A DNA stretch of 64,000 nucleotides, from NCBI GenBank assembly GCA_963816555.1, contig CAWFLD010000011.1, positions 1 through 64,000 of the forward strand, written 5' to 3'. A model generated the notes under the pieces. That model was given only the letters and a program-made list of their open reading frames with translations. It searched no databases and was not told the origin of the DNA. Both the position numbers and the translations under genes were made by a program. Shown here one piece after another: positions 29,104-39,205 of the stretch (position 1 is the first letter of the stretch; every line of letters begins with the position of its first letter). Source of the DNA: Lutibaculum sp963816555 (lineage in GTDB: Bacteria > Pseudomonadota > Alphaproteobacteria > Rhizobiales > Tepidamorphaceae).

Positions 29104-32100
29104 TCAGCCTTCCGGCGTCGCGTTCGCGCTCACCTTCGCCTGGGCGCTGTATTCCTTCATGAAGGCGCGCAGGTCGTCGGTCTTGGCGAGGCTCGCGACG
29201 ACCTTGTCGAGCTCGCCCTCCGCCGCCGCGGCCGGCTGCGTCACCACGTCGAAGGCGTGCGCGTCGGCGCTCGAGGCCATCTTGTCGAGATACTTGCTGC
29301 GCAGCCGCTGCGTGCCGAGCCGGTCGCCGGCGAGCGCATAGGCGATGCCGGCGCGCAGCACGTCGTTGCGCGTCGCATCGTCGAGGGGCGCGCCCCCGTT
29401 CCAGCTGTCGCCGAGCAGCCGCTCGATCTCCTCGCCGGCCCCCTGCCAGCGCTCCGCCGCCCACAGGATGCTCGCCCGGGTGCGGCTGACCTGGCTGTTC
29501 TCGGGCAGCGCCGAGAGGAGGCCGAGCGCGAGCTCGGTGCGCCCCGTCTGGCCGAGCGCGCGCGCCTCGAGCAGGGTGCGCTCGTCCTCGATCTCCGGCG
29601 GCAGGTGGGCCTGCCGGGTGTTCGTCAGCACCTTCAGCGCCTCGGCCGGCCGCTTCGCCATCAGCTGCACCGCCGCGAGGCGGGCGGCCACCTGGGCGCG
29701 GGCGGCGCCGTTCAGCCGGTTGTTGATCTGGTAGTCGAGCAGGTCGGCTGCCTGGTCGAGCAGGTCGAGCGAGACGAGCCGGTCGGCGAGCGCGCGGATC
29801 ATCTCGTCGCCCTTGCGGCCGATCGGCGTCATCTCCTTGAAGTCGTAGTAGAGCGCCAGCGCGTCGACGGTCGGCATGCCGTCGGTCTTGCCGCCGAGGA
29901 AGAGCTTCTCGAAGACGTCCGTCATGTCGTCCTGCAGGCCCTTCGTGCTGGGCGAGCTCGGCTCGGCCAGGATCGCCGTCCGCATCAGCTCGAACGCCCG
30001 GCGGTATTCGCCCTTGTCGGCATAGAGGTTGGCGAGCTTGCGCGAGGCCAGGTACTCCGTCTCGTCGCCGCGCCACGACATGGTCAGGCTCTCCAGCGCG
30101 GCGATCGCCTTGTCCTCGTCCATCTCGCCCATCTCGAGGCCGAGCAGGATCCGCCGCAGCTCGGCCCCGGCGCCGACCGCGTCGCGCGGCAGCTTGCCGT
30201 CGGCGACGATGTCGTAGGCCGCCATGGCGCGGTTGTCGTCGCCGTTGAGCTCGGCGAGCCGGCCCTCGAGGAAGCGCAGCCGGCGCTCGTCGCTGCCGTG
30301 GCCGACGTCCTTGGCCTGGTCGAGCGCGCTGGTGGCGTTGCCGGCGTCGCCCAGGTCCAGCGCGGCCTCGGCCTCGTCCAGAAGGAACTGGCTCTGCTGC
30401 TCCGGCGGATAGCTCGACAGGGCGGGCTTGCCCGTCCCGAAGGACTCCGCCGCCTTGTCCCACTGCCCGAGCTGCGCGTAGGCCTCGCCGCGCCACAGCG
30501 CGGTGTCGGTCGACTGCGAGAGGTCGAAGCCCTTCATCTCCTCGAGCGCCTCGCGCGGGCGATGCAGCTGCAGGAGCGCCACGCTGCGCAGCGCCCGGAA
30601 GCGCGACGTGGCGGTGAGCGAGCTGTCGGCCTCCCCGGCCATGTCGAGCACGCCGAGGGCCTCGGCTCCCATGCCGAGCGAGAGATACATGCGCACCAGC
30701 GCGACGCGCTCGGTGTTGCGCGTCACCTCCGGCGCCGTCGCGATCTCGCGCATCTGGCGATTGATCCGGTCGCGCGCCTCCGTCAGCGTCGGCGGCGGCG
30801 TCAGCTGGACGAAGCCCGGCCGCGTCGCCGCCTCCGCGTCCTGCGGCGACAGGAGCGACATGCTCTCCGCGCCGGCCGCCGAGAGGCTGAGGCCGCGCGG
30901 CCGCGAGATGCGCACCAGCGTGCCCGTCCACCGACACGTTCAGCCCGTCGGAGTTGCGCTCGAGCGCCAGCGCGTGCGCGGTCGTCCAGAGCGTGAAGTC
31001 GACGAGGCGCTGCGTCTTCATCATCGCCCGCGCCGGCCCCTTGGCGGTGACCACCATCAGGTGGCCGCCGGTCTGCGGGTCGTCGAACTCGTGCAGCCGC
31101 CCGGCGCCCGCCATCAGCACCTCGCCGACGGCGGTGCCGTCCTCGGCCTGGGCGCGGCGCAGCGCCAGCGGCGCCGCCGCCCGCGTGTCGTGGTCGCCGA
31201 CCACGACGACGAGCCGGCGCCCCTCCGCCTCGGCGGTGGCGAGCAGCGGCCGCGACAGCTCCATCCGGAAGACGACGGCCCCGTCGGTCTGCCAGTTCTG
31301 CACGTCCTTCACGAGGTCGGGCGCGACGCTGCGCAGCGGCGCGGGGTCCATCGGCTGGTCCGTGGTGAAGACCATCCACAGCACCTGCATGCGCTCGAAC
31401 ACCGCCGAGGGCGTGGCATCGGGGAAGTTGAAGATCAGGCGGAACCCGTCGCCGTAGGGCTCGGCCGCGACCTGCGGGGCGTCCACGAGGCTGACGTCGT
31501 CCTGGGTCGCCTGCGCGTCCGTCGCGGCCGGCGTGGTCGCGGCGGCCGCCGTGGCCTGGCCGCGCTTTGCCCCGGCGTCGGGATTACTGCCGGCCGCGGC
31601 CTTGCGCTCCGCAGGCCGTGCGGCCGGCTCGGGCTGTGCCGGGGACGCCGGCGCCGGAGCCGCGGCCGGAGCGGCTGCGGGAGCCGGTGTGGCTGCAGGA
31701 GCCGGTGCGGTCGAAGGAGCCGGCGCCGCGGCGTCCGGCTGGCCGCGGGGCGCGGGCGGGGCGGGCGGGGTCGGCTGGTCGGCGCCGCTGGCCTCGGCCG
31801 GCATCTCCGTCGTGCCGTCGACATAGCCCTCCGGCGGCACGAGGTCGACGACGTAGGACTTGTCCTCCCGGAAGTCGCGCACCTTGAGGCCCGGCGAGAT
31901 CGACAGGCGCAGCACGGTCTTGCCCGCGTCGGTCGTCCGCGTCAGGTCGCCGACATATTCCGGCAGCCGGTCGGCCAGCGTGCCGAGCCGCACGGCCGAG
32001 GGACCGTCGAAGGTGATGTCGAGGCCCGTCGCGTCGCGGTCGAGATGGATGTCGATCGGCTTGTCCGGCGTGAAGACGTAGCGCCCGAAGGTCGGCAGCG

Positions 32101-32662
32101 CGACGAACTCCGCCTCGACCTGCACCTTTTCGGGGGTCGCCCGCTCCGCCGCCTCGCGCGCCAGCCGTTCCGCCTCCTGGGCGCGCCGCGCCAGCTCCTC
32201 GATCACCTGCTGCGGCAGGCCGGGCGCGACGCCCTGCCAGTCGGCCGGCAGGAGGTCGATGTAGAGCTGCTCGGCGGCCGGCGTCGTGCTGACCTGCACC
32301 GGCTGGTTCAGGGCGAGCCGCACGGCGGTGCCGTCCGGGTCGCGCCGCACCACGTTCACGTAGCTCGGCAGGCCGGTCCTGATGCGCTCGACCGCGAGGT
32401 CGACGGGCTCGGAGAAGGAGATCACGGCGACGCCGCCGGCGACCTCGACCCTGGCGGTCGGGATGTCGTCCTTGAAGGTCAGCACGAGGCGGCCGTAGCC
32501 GTTGTCCTCGCTGGTCGAGATCGTCGCCGACGCCGCGTTCGCGGCGCCCGCCGAGACGGCGAGCAGCAGCCAGGCGAAGCCGAGAAACAGAGCCACGGCG
32601 TGGCCCCGCCGCAGCAGGGCGCCTCGCCGTCCCCGTTCCTCTCGATCCCGCTCACGCCGCAC
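29104..32662 (-). CDS. Large TPR protein of the flagellar cluster, one frame break
   Basis: After repair this is a secreted or membrane-anchored protein of about 1185 residues. It has a signal peptide (about 22-44) and an AMIN-like beta region (YGRLVLTFKDDIPTARVEV, about 50-130). A Pro/Ala-rich linker lies near 290-390, with more beta sequence to about 590. The C-terminal half has many TPR-like helix pairs (RVALVRMYLSLGMGAEALGV and others). The frame breaks near 30923: GACGGGCACG has one extra G, and GACGGCACG restores DGTLVRISRP. Homologues accompany motE in Hyphomicrobiales flagellar loci; the function is unknown. The GTG at 32662 is the best available start, not certain. It is last in the fliL-fliM-DUF6468-motE operon. 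Confidence 0.75.
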
Positions 32663-32752
32663 GGCCGGCCCCTGTTCGCCGCCGCCTGGTCGAGCGGCAT
32701 TATCCGGCGGCGATCCTCGCCCGTGGCAGTAAAGATCGGCTTAAGTGGCGGC

Positions 32753-33453
32753 CTATTGCGGTGAGGACGTGCCGACGATCTTCGGCAGCTGGCCGTCGCC
32801 GGACGCCTCGACCGTCAGCTTCGGCGGCTCCGCCGACAGCTCCATGGTCAGCTTCTGCGCCACCTTGGGATCCATGTTCGCCATGATCTCGGACATCTGG
32901 CGCGGGTTGATCTTCTCGACCACGCGCTGCAGCACCGGCATGTCGAGCCCGTTCATGATGCGCGCGGCGTCCTTGGGCCGCATCTTGCTGTACATCTCGA
33001 CGAGCGAGGTGAACTTGGCCTCCTCCTCCGCCGTGCGGGCGTGCAGCATGCCGTCGATGCGCTTCTCGATCGCCTCGAGCTCCGCGATGCGCTCCTCGAC
33101 GCCCTGCTGGGTCGCCGCCAGCAGCTTCTCGCGCAGGTCGAGGTCGGCGGCGCGCTTGTCGAGCTCGGCGCGGCGCTCCGACAGGCTCTCCTGGATCGCC
33201 GCGGCGGCGCTGGTCGCGCCCGGCAGCGAGGGGTCGATCTGCACGTCTCCGGCAGCCGGCTGGCCGGCCGCGCCGGCGCGGCGGCAGGCTGTGCCGGCGC
33301 CGACGCGGCCGTGTCGCCCCCGGCCGCGGCCTGGGCGTGCGCCTGGGTGACGCCGATCTCCGGCGGCTGGCCCATGACGAGGGTCATCGTGCGCAGGACG
33401 AGCAGTGCCGTCGCCGCGACCATGACGAGTGGCAGAAGCCTGAGCTCCCTCAC
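32753..33453 (-). CDS. motE: Motility protein MotE (MgtE-N-like), one frame break
   Basis: In rhizobia MotE is a periplasmic chaperone-like protein needed for the motor component MotC. After repair it has about 233 residues: an N-terminal membrane anchor (LVMVAATALLVLRTMTLVMG), an Ala/Pro linker, a coiled coil (ERRAELDKRAADLDLREKLL) and the MgtE-N-like domain with YSKMRPKDAARIMNGLD and INPRQMSEIMANMDPKVAQKL. The GTG start at 33453 overlaps the previous stop as GTGA. The frame breaks in the linker near 33255, where one base is missing. It belongs to the fliL operon. Confidence 0.88.
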
Positions 33454-33840
33454 GCCGCCTTCTCCATCTTCGGCTCCTTGCCGCGCCCGCCGGTCGCCGA
33501 TCCGGTTCTCGCGCGCGAAGGCGCTGAGCCGGGCGAGCCGCTCGAGAATGGCCTCCCCGCGCTCGACCTCGCGCGAGATGAAGTTGCTGAAGTGCTGCGC
33601 GTCCTTGAGCTTCTCGCCGAGCGCGGCGTCGCACTCGTCGGCCGTCCGGCGATAGGTCTCGACCGCCCGCTCCGCCGTCTCGCTCGCCCTCACGAGCTCG
33701 ACGACCATCGTCTTGAGCGCCTCCTCGTCGGCGCGCAGCCGCTTCAGCCGGCGGTTCAGCACGGCGCAGTAGCCGATGGTGATGACGAGCAGCAGGGCGA
33801 CGAGCAGCTCGACCGCCATGCCGAGCGGGGAATCCGTCAT
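33450..33840 (-). CDS. DUF6468 family flagellar-cluster protein, one frame break
   Basis: This protein of about 129 residues has one N-terminal membrane helix (MAVELLVALLLVITIGYCAV) followed by a basic strip and a long coiled coil (LRADEEALKTMVVELVRASE). It is the kind of small protein found between fliM and motE in Hyphomicrobiales; its role is unknown. The ATG overlaps the fliM stop (ATGA). The frame breaks near 33490 after ENRIGD. In the corrected frame it ends RGKEPKMEKAA with a TGA that overlaps the motE GTG, a neat double overlap that supports the repair. Confidence 0.8.
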
Positions 33841-34937
33841 GCCTCGCCTCCCACGGTTTCTTCCGTCTTCTCCTCGAGCGAGGCGTAGCTCGTCTTGGGG
33901 CGGCGCAGGCCGCTCGCGACGCGCACCGCGACCCGGTCGCCGACCCGCCCGACACGGCCGTCGACGAGGCCGATCTGGCCGCAGCGCAGCTCGATCAGGT
34001 CGCGCGGGCCGCGCTCGAGCATCAGCGTCTGGCCCACCTGGAAGTTCATCACGCGGCCGATCGGCATGTCCTGCTCGAACAGCACCGCGTCGAGGTCGAT
34101 CTGCGTCTGCCACAGCTCGGAGGCGAGATGGCCCTCCCAGATCGGGTCCTGGCCGAACTTCTCGCCCATGAACTGCTGCAGCAGCAGCTCGCGGATCGGC
34201 TCGATCGTGGCGTAGGGCAGCAGGATCTCGAAATGGCCGCCGCGCTCCTCCATGTCGATCTGGAAGCGCACCAGGATGCCGGTGTTGGCGGGCCTGGTGA
34301 TCGCCGCGAAGCGCGGGTTCGTCTCCAGCCGCTCGAGGCCGAAGCCGACCGGGGCGAGCGGCGCGAAGGCGTCGTTGGCGTCCGACAGCACGAGCTCGAT
34401 CAGCTTGCGGATCAGGCTCATCTCGATCGTCGTGTAGGGCCTGCCCTCGATGCGCAGCCGGTCGCCGCGGCGGCCGCCGCCGAGCAGCACGTCGACGATC
34501 GAGTAGATCAGGTTCGCGCCGACGGTGACGAGGGCGTAGTTGTCCCACTCCTCGCACTTCGTCACGCCGAGGATGGCCGGCAGCGGAATGGCGTTGAGAT
34601 AGTCGCCGAAGCGCACGGAGGTCAGCTCGTCGAGCGACACCTCGACCGTGTCGGAGGTGAAGTTGCGCAGGCTCGTCGTCAGCAGGCGCACCAGCCGGTC
34701 GAAGATGATCTCGAGCATCGGCAGACGCTCGTAGGAGACCATCGCGGAGTCGATGATCGCGCGCAGGCCGCGCTTCTCGCCCGCGTTCATGTCGTTGAGG
34801 TCGAAGCCGAGAAGGCTGTCGATCTCGTCCTGGTTGAGAATCCGCTCGGCCGACCGTCCGTTGCCGCCGACGCTCTCGTCGTCCTGGCCGACGAGGCTGC
34901 GGGGATCGATCAGGGCGTCAGAATCGTCGTCCGCCAT
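33837..34937 (-). CDS. fliM: Flagellar motor switch protein FliM
   Basis: This switch-complex protein has 366 residues. The N-terminal switch motif is LNQDEIDSLLGFDLNDM (the CheY-binding element is usually LSQDEIDALL). The middle domain includes KCEEWDNYALVTVGANLIYS, and the C-terminal SpoA (FliN-like) domain has GQTLMLERGPRDLIELRCGQ. The frame is intact. It is nine bases behind fliL and overlaps the next gene by four. Confidence 0.96.
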   Translation of the reverse strand: MADDDSDALIDPRSLVGQDDESVGGNGRSAERILNQDEIDSLLGFDLNDMNAGEKRGLRAIIDSAMVSYERLPMLEIIFDRLVRLLTTSLRNFTSDTVEVSLDELTSVRFGDYLNAIPLPAILGVTKCEEWDNYALVTVGANLIYSIVDVLLGGGRRGDRLRIEGRPYTTIEMSLIRKLIELVLSDANDAFAPLAPVGFGLERLETNPRFAAITRPANTGILVRFQIDMEERGGHFEILLPYATIEPIRELLLQQFMGEKFGQDPIWEGHLASELWQTQIDLDAVLFEQDMPIGRVMNFQVGQTLMLERGPRDLIELRCGQIGLVDGRVGRVGDRVAVRVASGLRRPKTSYASLEEKTEETVGGEA

Positions 34938-34946
34938 CTCGGGATC

Positions 34947-35429
34947 CTACTGAACGATGATCTCTTTGAAGGCGACGCCGGTGATTTCCGCCGGGTGGAT
35001 CGCCAGGTTGACGCGGCGCACGAGCTCTTCCTTGAGCCGCTGGATGCCGGCGGAGCCGGAGATGTCGGCCGGCCGGAGCTCGCGCAGGTAGACCTGGAAG
35101 GCGTCGAGCACGCGCGGCATCACCGGGTCGATCGCCGCCTTCGTCGCCTCGTCCGGCAGCTCCAGCGAGATCGTCGTGCGCAGGTAGTGCGGCCGGTCGC
35201 CGACGCCGGCGAGGTTGATCGTCATCTCCGGGAGATCGACGAAGACCGGCTGGGGCGGCGGGGGCGGCGTGTCGCTGCCGCCGCCGAGGAACATGGTGGC
35301 GCCGAAGCCGACCAGGCCGAGCAGCACGACGGCCGCCGCGGCGATCAGGATCAGCCGCTTCTTGCTGCCCCCGGCAGCCTTGCCGTCGGCTTCTGGCGCT
35401 GCGCTTTCGCCGGCTGTCACGTCGGCCAT
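34947..35429 (-). CDS. fliL: Flagellar basal-body associated protein FliL
   Basis: This inner-membrane protein of 160 residues surrounds the stator and supports motor torque. There is a single membrane helix at about 25-46 (RLILIAAAAVVLLGLVGFGA), a Pro-rich spacer and a periplasmic stomatin-like domain with the conserved ending NLAIHPAEITGVAFKEIIVQ. It is the first gene of the fliL-fliM-DUF6468-motE-TPR operon, divergent from flgF across a 285-base control region. Confidence 0.95.
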   Translation of the reverse strand: MADVTAGESAAPEADGKAAGGSKKRLILIAAAAVVLLGLVGFGATMFLGGGSDTPPPPPQPVFVDLPEMTINLAGVGDRPHYLRTTISLELPDEATKAAIDPVMPRVLDAFQVYLRELRPADISGSAGIQRLKEELVRRVNLAIHPAEITGVAFKEIIVQ

Positions 35430-35504
35430 GTCCGGACCCCGATGCTCCCCCGGGACGCGTTCGCGCCCCCTCGTTCCACACCCATTGGAATGCGTCGGAA
35501 ATGG

Positions 35505-35519
35505 TTAACAACTGGTTAC
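35505..35519. promoter_or_regulatory. CtrA-like box between fliL and flgF
   Basis: TTAA, seven bases, TTAC, one mismatch to the consensus, 76 bases upstream of fliL. It probably drives fliL; flgF has a separate sigma-54 promoter. Confidence 0.6.
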
Positions 35520-35534
35520 CAGAGGCCCGATTCC

Positions 35535-35561
35535 GGCAATTTCTGCCCGGCAAACTCTGCC
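35535..35561. promoter_or_regulatory. Two GGCA-N5-TGCC dyads (ftr-like enhancer)
   Basis: GGCAATTTCTGCC at 35535-35547 and GGCAAACTCTGCC at 35549-35561 lie in tandem, one base apart. They are 75-100 bases upstream of the flgF sigma-54 promoter, the usual enhancer distance, and 16 bases from the CtrA-like box toward fliL. Confidence 0.65.
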
Positions 35562-35634
35562 GGAATGATCGCACCCGGAAAGGAACGCCTGCCGCGCTCT
35601 CCTCGCAAGCCATTGAAATCACACGACATCGCGT

Positions 35635-35652
35635 TTGGCACGCGGGATGCTT
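35635..35652 (+). promoter_or_regulatory. Sigma-54 promoter of flgF operon
   Basis: TTGGCACGCGGGATGCTT has the invariant GG and GC ten bases apart (35637-38 and 35649-50) and a strong TGGCAC -24 element. Transcription should begin near 35663, about 50 bases before the flgF ATG. Confidence 0.75.
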
Positions 35653-35714
35653 AACGAGTGGTGAGCCTCCCGTGCCGCCGGGGGTCGCCCATTCACGAAG
35701 GGAGCGGTCTTGCG

Positions 35715-36458
35715 ATGATGGAAAACTCTCAGCTGATCAGCCTGTCGCGGCAGATGGCCCTGCGCCGCCGCATGGACGTCATCGCCAACAACCTCGCCAA
35801 CATGCAGACCTCGGGCTTCAAGTCCCAGTCGGTGGTGTTCGAGGAGTACCAGATGGCGAAGGCGCAGATGGAGGCGCCGGACCGGCCCGACTCCATCGTC
35901 TCCTACGTGGTCGACCGGGCGAGCTTCCGCGACTTCTCGCCGGGCGGCATGCGCCAGACCGACGCGCCGCTCGACGTCGCGATCGGCGGCAAGGGCTTCT
36001 TCACCGTGCAGACGCCGGACGGCGTGCGCTACACGCGCGACGGCGGCTTCCAGATCGACGCGAACGGCCAGCTCGTGACGGCGTCCGGCTACACCGTGCT
36101 CGGCGAGGCCGGCCCCATCACCTTCAACCCCGAGGACAGCGGCATCGTGGTCGGCAAGGACGGCACGGTCGCCACCTCGGCCGGCGAGAAGGGCCGGCTG
36201 CAGATCGTCCAGTTCGACGACCCCGCGCTGCTCAAGGCCGAGGGCGACAACCTGTTCTCCGCCGGCAACGCCGTGGCGCAGCCGGCCGACGACCCGCGCG
36301 TCATGCAGGGCATGCTCGAGGGCTCGAACGTCTCCGCCGTCTCGGAGATGAGCAACATGGTGGAGGTCAGCCGCGCCTATCAGAGCCTCGCCCGCATGAT
36401 CGAGACGACCGACGAGCTTCGCCGGTCGACCCTTTCCACCCTCTCCCGCGTCAGCTGA
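35715..36458 (+). CDS. flgF: Proximal rod protein FlgF
   Basis: This rod subunit has 247 residues. The N-terminal rod signature is RMDVIANNLANMQTSGFKSQ and the C-terminal coiled-coil tail is MSNMVEVSRAYQSLARMIE. I chose ATG 35715, with AAGGGAG eleven bases upstream; an ATG three bases later is possible. It is first in the flgF-flgG-flgA-flgH operon. It is shorter than FlgG and starts MMENSQLISLSRQMALRRR, as FlgF proteins do. Confidence 0.94.
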   Translation: MMENSQLISLSRQMALRRRMDVIANNLANMQTSGFKSQSVVFEEYQMAKAQMEAPDRPDSIVSYVVDRASFRDFSPGGMRQTDAPLDVAIGGKGFFTVQTPDGVRYTRDGGFQIDANGQLVTASGYTVLGEAGPITFNPEDSGIVVGKDGTVATSAGEKGRLQIVQFDDPALLKAEGDNLFSAGNAVAQPADDPRVMQGMLEGSNVSAVSEMSNMVEVSRAYQSLARMIETTDELRRSTLSTLSRVS

Positions 36459-36486
36459 CGCGGCGCACCAGAGGACGAGCCGACAG

Positions 36487-37272
36487 ATGAAAGCGCTCAA
36501 CATCGCCGCGACGGGCATGCGGGCCCAGGAGCTCAACGTCGAGGTGATCTCGAACAACATCGCCAACATGCGCACGACGGGCTTCAAGCGCCAGCGCCCG
36601 GACTTCCAGGACCTGCTCTACCAGGACCTGCGCCGGCCGGGCACGACGACCTCGGCGTCCGGCACGGAGGTTCCCGCCGGCCTCGAGATCGGCCTCGGCG
36701 TCAAGACGGCCGCGACGCCGCGCGTCATGAGCCAGGGCGACCTCACCGGCACCGAGAACCAGCTCGACGTCGCGATCCGCGGCGACGGCTTCTTCCGGGT
36801 GCAGCTGCCCGACGGCCGCACCGCCTATACCCGCGACGGCTCCTTCCAGCGCTCCTCCGACGGCACGCTGGTGACGGCCGACGGCTACCAGGTCGAGCCC
36901 GGCATCGTGATCCCCCAGAACACGATCGGCCTGACGATCAACAACGAGGGCACGGTGCAGGCGACGCTGCAGAACGGCGCCGATCCCGTCAATCTCGGCC
37001 AGATCGACCTCGCCCGCTTCGTCAACCCGACCGGCCTCGCCGGCATGGGCGACAACCTCTACCTGCGCACCGCCGCCAGCGGCGACGAGCAGGTCGGCAA
37101 TGCCGGCGACGAGGGCTTCGGCACGCTCCTCCAGGGCTACCTGGAAGAGGCCAACGTCAACGCCGTCTCCGAGATGTCGGACCTGATCGCCGCGCAGCGC
37201 GCCTACGAGATGAACGCCCGCGTCGTCTCGGCGGCCGACGACATGCTCCAGGCCACCACGCAGCTGAGCTGA
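36487..37272 (+). CDS. flgG: Distal rod protein FlgG
   Basis: This distal rod subunit has 261 residues, the usual length. It begins MKALNIAATGMRAQELNVEV, has the signature NNIANMRTTGFKRQRPDFQD, and ends YEMNARVVSAADDMLQATTQL. The frame is intact. It is 28 bases after flgF and 20 before flgA. Confidence 0.97.
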   Translation: MKALNIAATGMRAQELNVEVISNNIANMRTTGFKRQRPDFQDLLYQDLRRPGTTTSASGTEVPAGLEIGLGVKTAATPRVMSQGDLTGTENQLDVAIRGDGFFRVQLPDGRTAYTRDGSFQRSSDGTLVTADGYQVEPGIVIPQNTIGLTINNEGTVQATLQNGADPVNLGQIDLARFVNPTGLAGMGDNLYLRTAASGDEQVGNAGDEGFGTLLQGYLEEANVNAVSEMSDLIAAQRAYEMNARVVSAADDMLQATTQLS

Positions 37273-37292
37273 TCGCACGCAGGACCTCCGCC

Positions 37293-38255
37293 ATGATCCG
37301 CCACGCCATCCTCGCATTCGCCGCCCTCGCCGCCCTGTCGCTCGCCGCCCAGGCCGAGCCGGCGCCGCGGCTGCGGTCCGCCGTCACCGTCAGCGGCCCG
37401 CTCGTCACGCTCGGCGACCTGTTCTCGGATGCCGGGACGGAGGCCGACACGGCCGTCTTCCAGGCGCCCGATCCCGGCACGACCGGCTCGGTCAGCGCCT
37501 CCCGCGTCCTCGCCGCCGCCACCGCGCACGGGCTCGACCCGGCGCCCACGGGCGTCTCCAAGGTCAGCGTGACGCGGGCGAGCCGCGTCGTCGGCGAGGC
37601 CGACCTGAAGCGGGCGATCGCCGACGCGCTCGCCGCCGAGATCTCCGTCGACGGCCCCGTCGAGATCGAGTTCGACGGCGCGAAGGACGGGCTGCACGTC
37701 GAGGCCGACGCGCTCGCGCCGCTCGCCGTCCGCGACTTCGACTACGACCCCGCCACGAGCCGCTTCGCCGCGGTCGTCGCCGTCCCCGACAGCGACGTGC
37801 TGGGCCAGGGCACCCGCGTCACCGGCCGCGCCATGCGGATCGTCGAGCTGCCGGTGCCGCAGCGCCAGATCAAGCGCGGCGACACGATCGGCCCCGCCGA
37901 CGTCGCCATGCAGCGCCTGCCCCTGTCGCGCGCGCCGGACGACGCGGTGCGCTCGCTGGCCGAGATCGTCGGCAAGTCGGCGCGCAGCACGCTGCAGATG
38001 GGCGCGCCGGTCCCGGCCGACCGCCTGATGGAGCCGCTGCTCGTCGGCCGCAACGACGCGGTGACGATCGTCTACCGCTCCGGCGGCCTCGTCCTCAGCG
38101 TGCGCGGCCGCGCCCTCGCCGAGGGCGCCCGCGGCGACCTCGTCACCGTCATGAACGCCCAGTCCAACCGGACCATCGAGGCCATCGTCTCCGGGCCGGG
38201 CCAGGTCGTCGTCGAGCCGCCGCGGCAGCTCGTCGCCTCCGCGGCCGGCAACTGA
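37293..38255 (+). CDS. flgA: P-ring assembly chaperone FlgA
   Basis: This periplasmic protein of 320 residues has a Sec signal peptide (residues 1-22, cut after AQA). The C-terminal half is the SAF/FlgA region: RQIKRGDTIGPADVAMQRLP and the P-ring chaperone core GRNDAVTIVYRSGGLVLSVR. It is longer than many FlgA proteins because of a full N-terminal beta domain. It helps FlgI form the P ring. Confidence 0.93.
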   Translation: MIRHAILAFAALAALSLAAQAEPAPRLRSAVTVSGPLVTLGDLFSDAGTEADTAVFQAPDPGTTGSVSASRVLAAATAHGLDPAPTGVSKVSVTRASRVVGEADLKRAIADALAAEISVDGPVEIEFDGAKDGLHVEADALAPLAVRDFDYDPATSRFAAVVAVPDSDVLGQGTRVTGRAMRIVELPVPQRQIKRGDTIGPADVAMQRLPLSRAPDDAVRSLAEIVGKSARSTLQMGAPVPADRLMEPLLVGRNDAVTIVYRSGGLVLSVRGRALAEGARGDLVTVMNAQSNRTIEAIVSGPGQVVVEPPRQLVASAAGN

Positions 38256-38272
38256 ACTTCCGAGGATCCGAC

Positions 38273-39034
38273 ATGTCCCTCCCCTCCCGCGCATCCCGCG
38301 CATCCCGAGCGGTGCTGGTCGCCAGCCTGGCGGCCTCCCTCGGCGCCTGCTCCGCCGCCGACCGGGTGGCCAATATCGGCCGGCCGCCGCCGCTGTCGCC
38401 GATCGAGAGCCCGACCTCGATGCCCGGCTACCAGCCGGTCTCGATGCCGATGCCCGAGCAGGACCCGGCCGTCTTCAACTCCAACTCGCTGTGGCGGTCG
38501 GGCAGCCGGGCCTTCTTCAAGGACCAGCGCGCCCACAAGGTCGGTGACATCCTGACCGTGAAGATCACGGTCACCGACAAGGCGGTGTTCGACAACCAGA
38601 CCTCGCGCAGCCGCACCTCGGGCGAGACGCTCGGCGCCGCCGGCGCGGCAGGCAACGCGATCATCAACGCGCTGCCGGCCGACGTCGCCAACGGCAGCGT
38701 GCTCGGCGACCTGAGCTCCGACACCCAGACGGCGGGCGCGGGCAGCGTCAACCGCAAGGAGGAGCTGTCGACCACGGTCGCAGCGGTCGTCACGCAGCTC
38801 CTGCCCAACGGCAACCTCGTCATCGAGGGCCGGCAGGAGATCCGGGTGAACTACGAGGTGCGCGAGCTGATCATCGCCGGCGTCGTGCGGCCCGAGGACA
38901 TCTCGGCCGGCAACATCGTCAACTCCTCCAAGATCGCCGAGGCGCGCATCTCCTACGGCGGCCGCGGCCAGATCAGCGACGTGCAGCAGCCGCGCTACGG
39001 CCAGCAGCTGCTCGACATCGTGCTGCCCTGGTGA
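38273..39034 (+). CDS. flgH: Outer-membrane L-ring lipoprotein FlgH
   Basis: This L-ring subunit has 253 residues. The signal peptide ends in the lipobox LGAC (SLAASLGACSA), so Cys becomes the lipidated N-terminus. The core includes RAHKVGDILTVKITVTDKA and the ending SYGGRGQISDVQQPRYGQQL. It closes the flgF operon and is followed by a large inverted repeat. The frame is intact. Confidence 0.96.
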   Translation: MSLPSRASRASRAVLVASLAASLGACSAADRVANIGRPPPLSPIESPTSMPGYQPVSMPMPEQDPAVFNSNSLWRSGSRAFFKDQRAHKVGDILTVKITVTDKAVFDNQTSRSRTSGETLGAAGAAGNAIINALPADVANGSVLGDLSSDTQTAGAGSVNRKEELSTTVAAVVTQLLPNGNLVIEGRQEIRVNYEVRELIIAGVVRPEDISAGNIVNSSKIAEARISYGGRGQISDVQQPRYGQQLLDIVLPW

Positions 39035-39071
39035 GGCGGCGTCTCCCGCGGCGGCCACCGCCGCGGGACCT

Positions 39072-39118
39072 CGAACGACGGGCCGCGGCTCCCCGGGGAG
39101 CGGCGGCCCTCGTCGTTC
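39072..39118. repeat. Large inverted repeat after flgH
   Basis: The arms CGAACGACG and CGTCGTTC enclose two further paired blocks (GGCCGC/GGCGGCC and GGCTCCCC/GGGGAGC), giving one long GC-rich hairpin. It starts 38 bases after the flgH stop. It has no T-run, so it may stabilise the mRNA end or act as a weak terminator. Confidence 0.6.
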
Positions 39119-39150
39119 CGGGCGGCCTCGGGCGCGGCGGAGCACGAGAC

Positions 39151-39176
39151 AGAAAAAAGCCCCGCAAGCGGGGCTT
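39151..39176 (-). terminator. Rho-independent terminator of dksA
   Basis: On the minus strand AAGCCCCGC and GCGGGGCTT form the stem, followed by TTTTTCT. It lies 30 bases after the dksA stop. Confidence 0.88.
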
Positions 39177-39205
39177 AAGGAAACTCTACTTCGTTCCGGC
39201 TGAGA

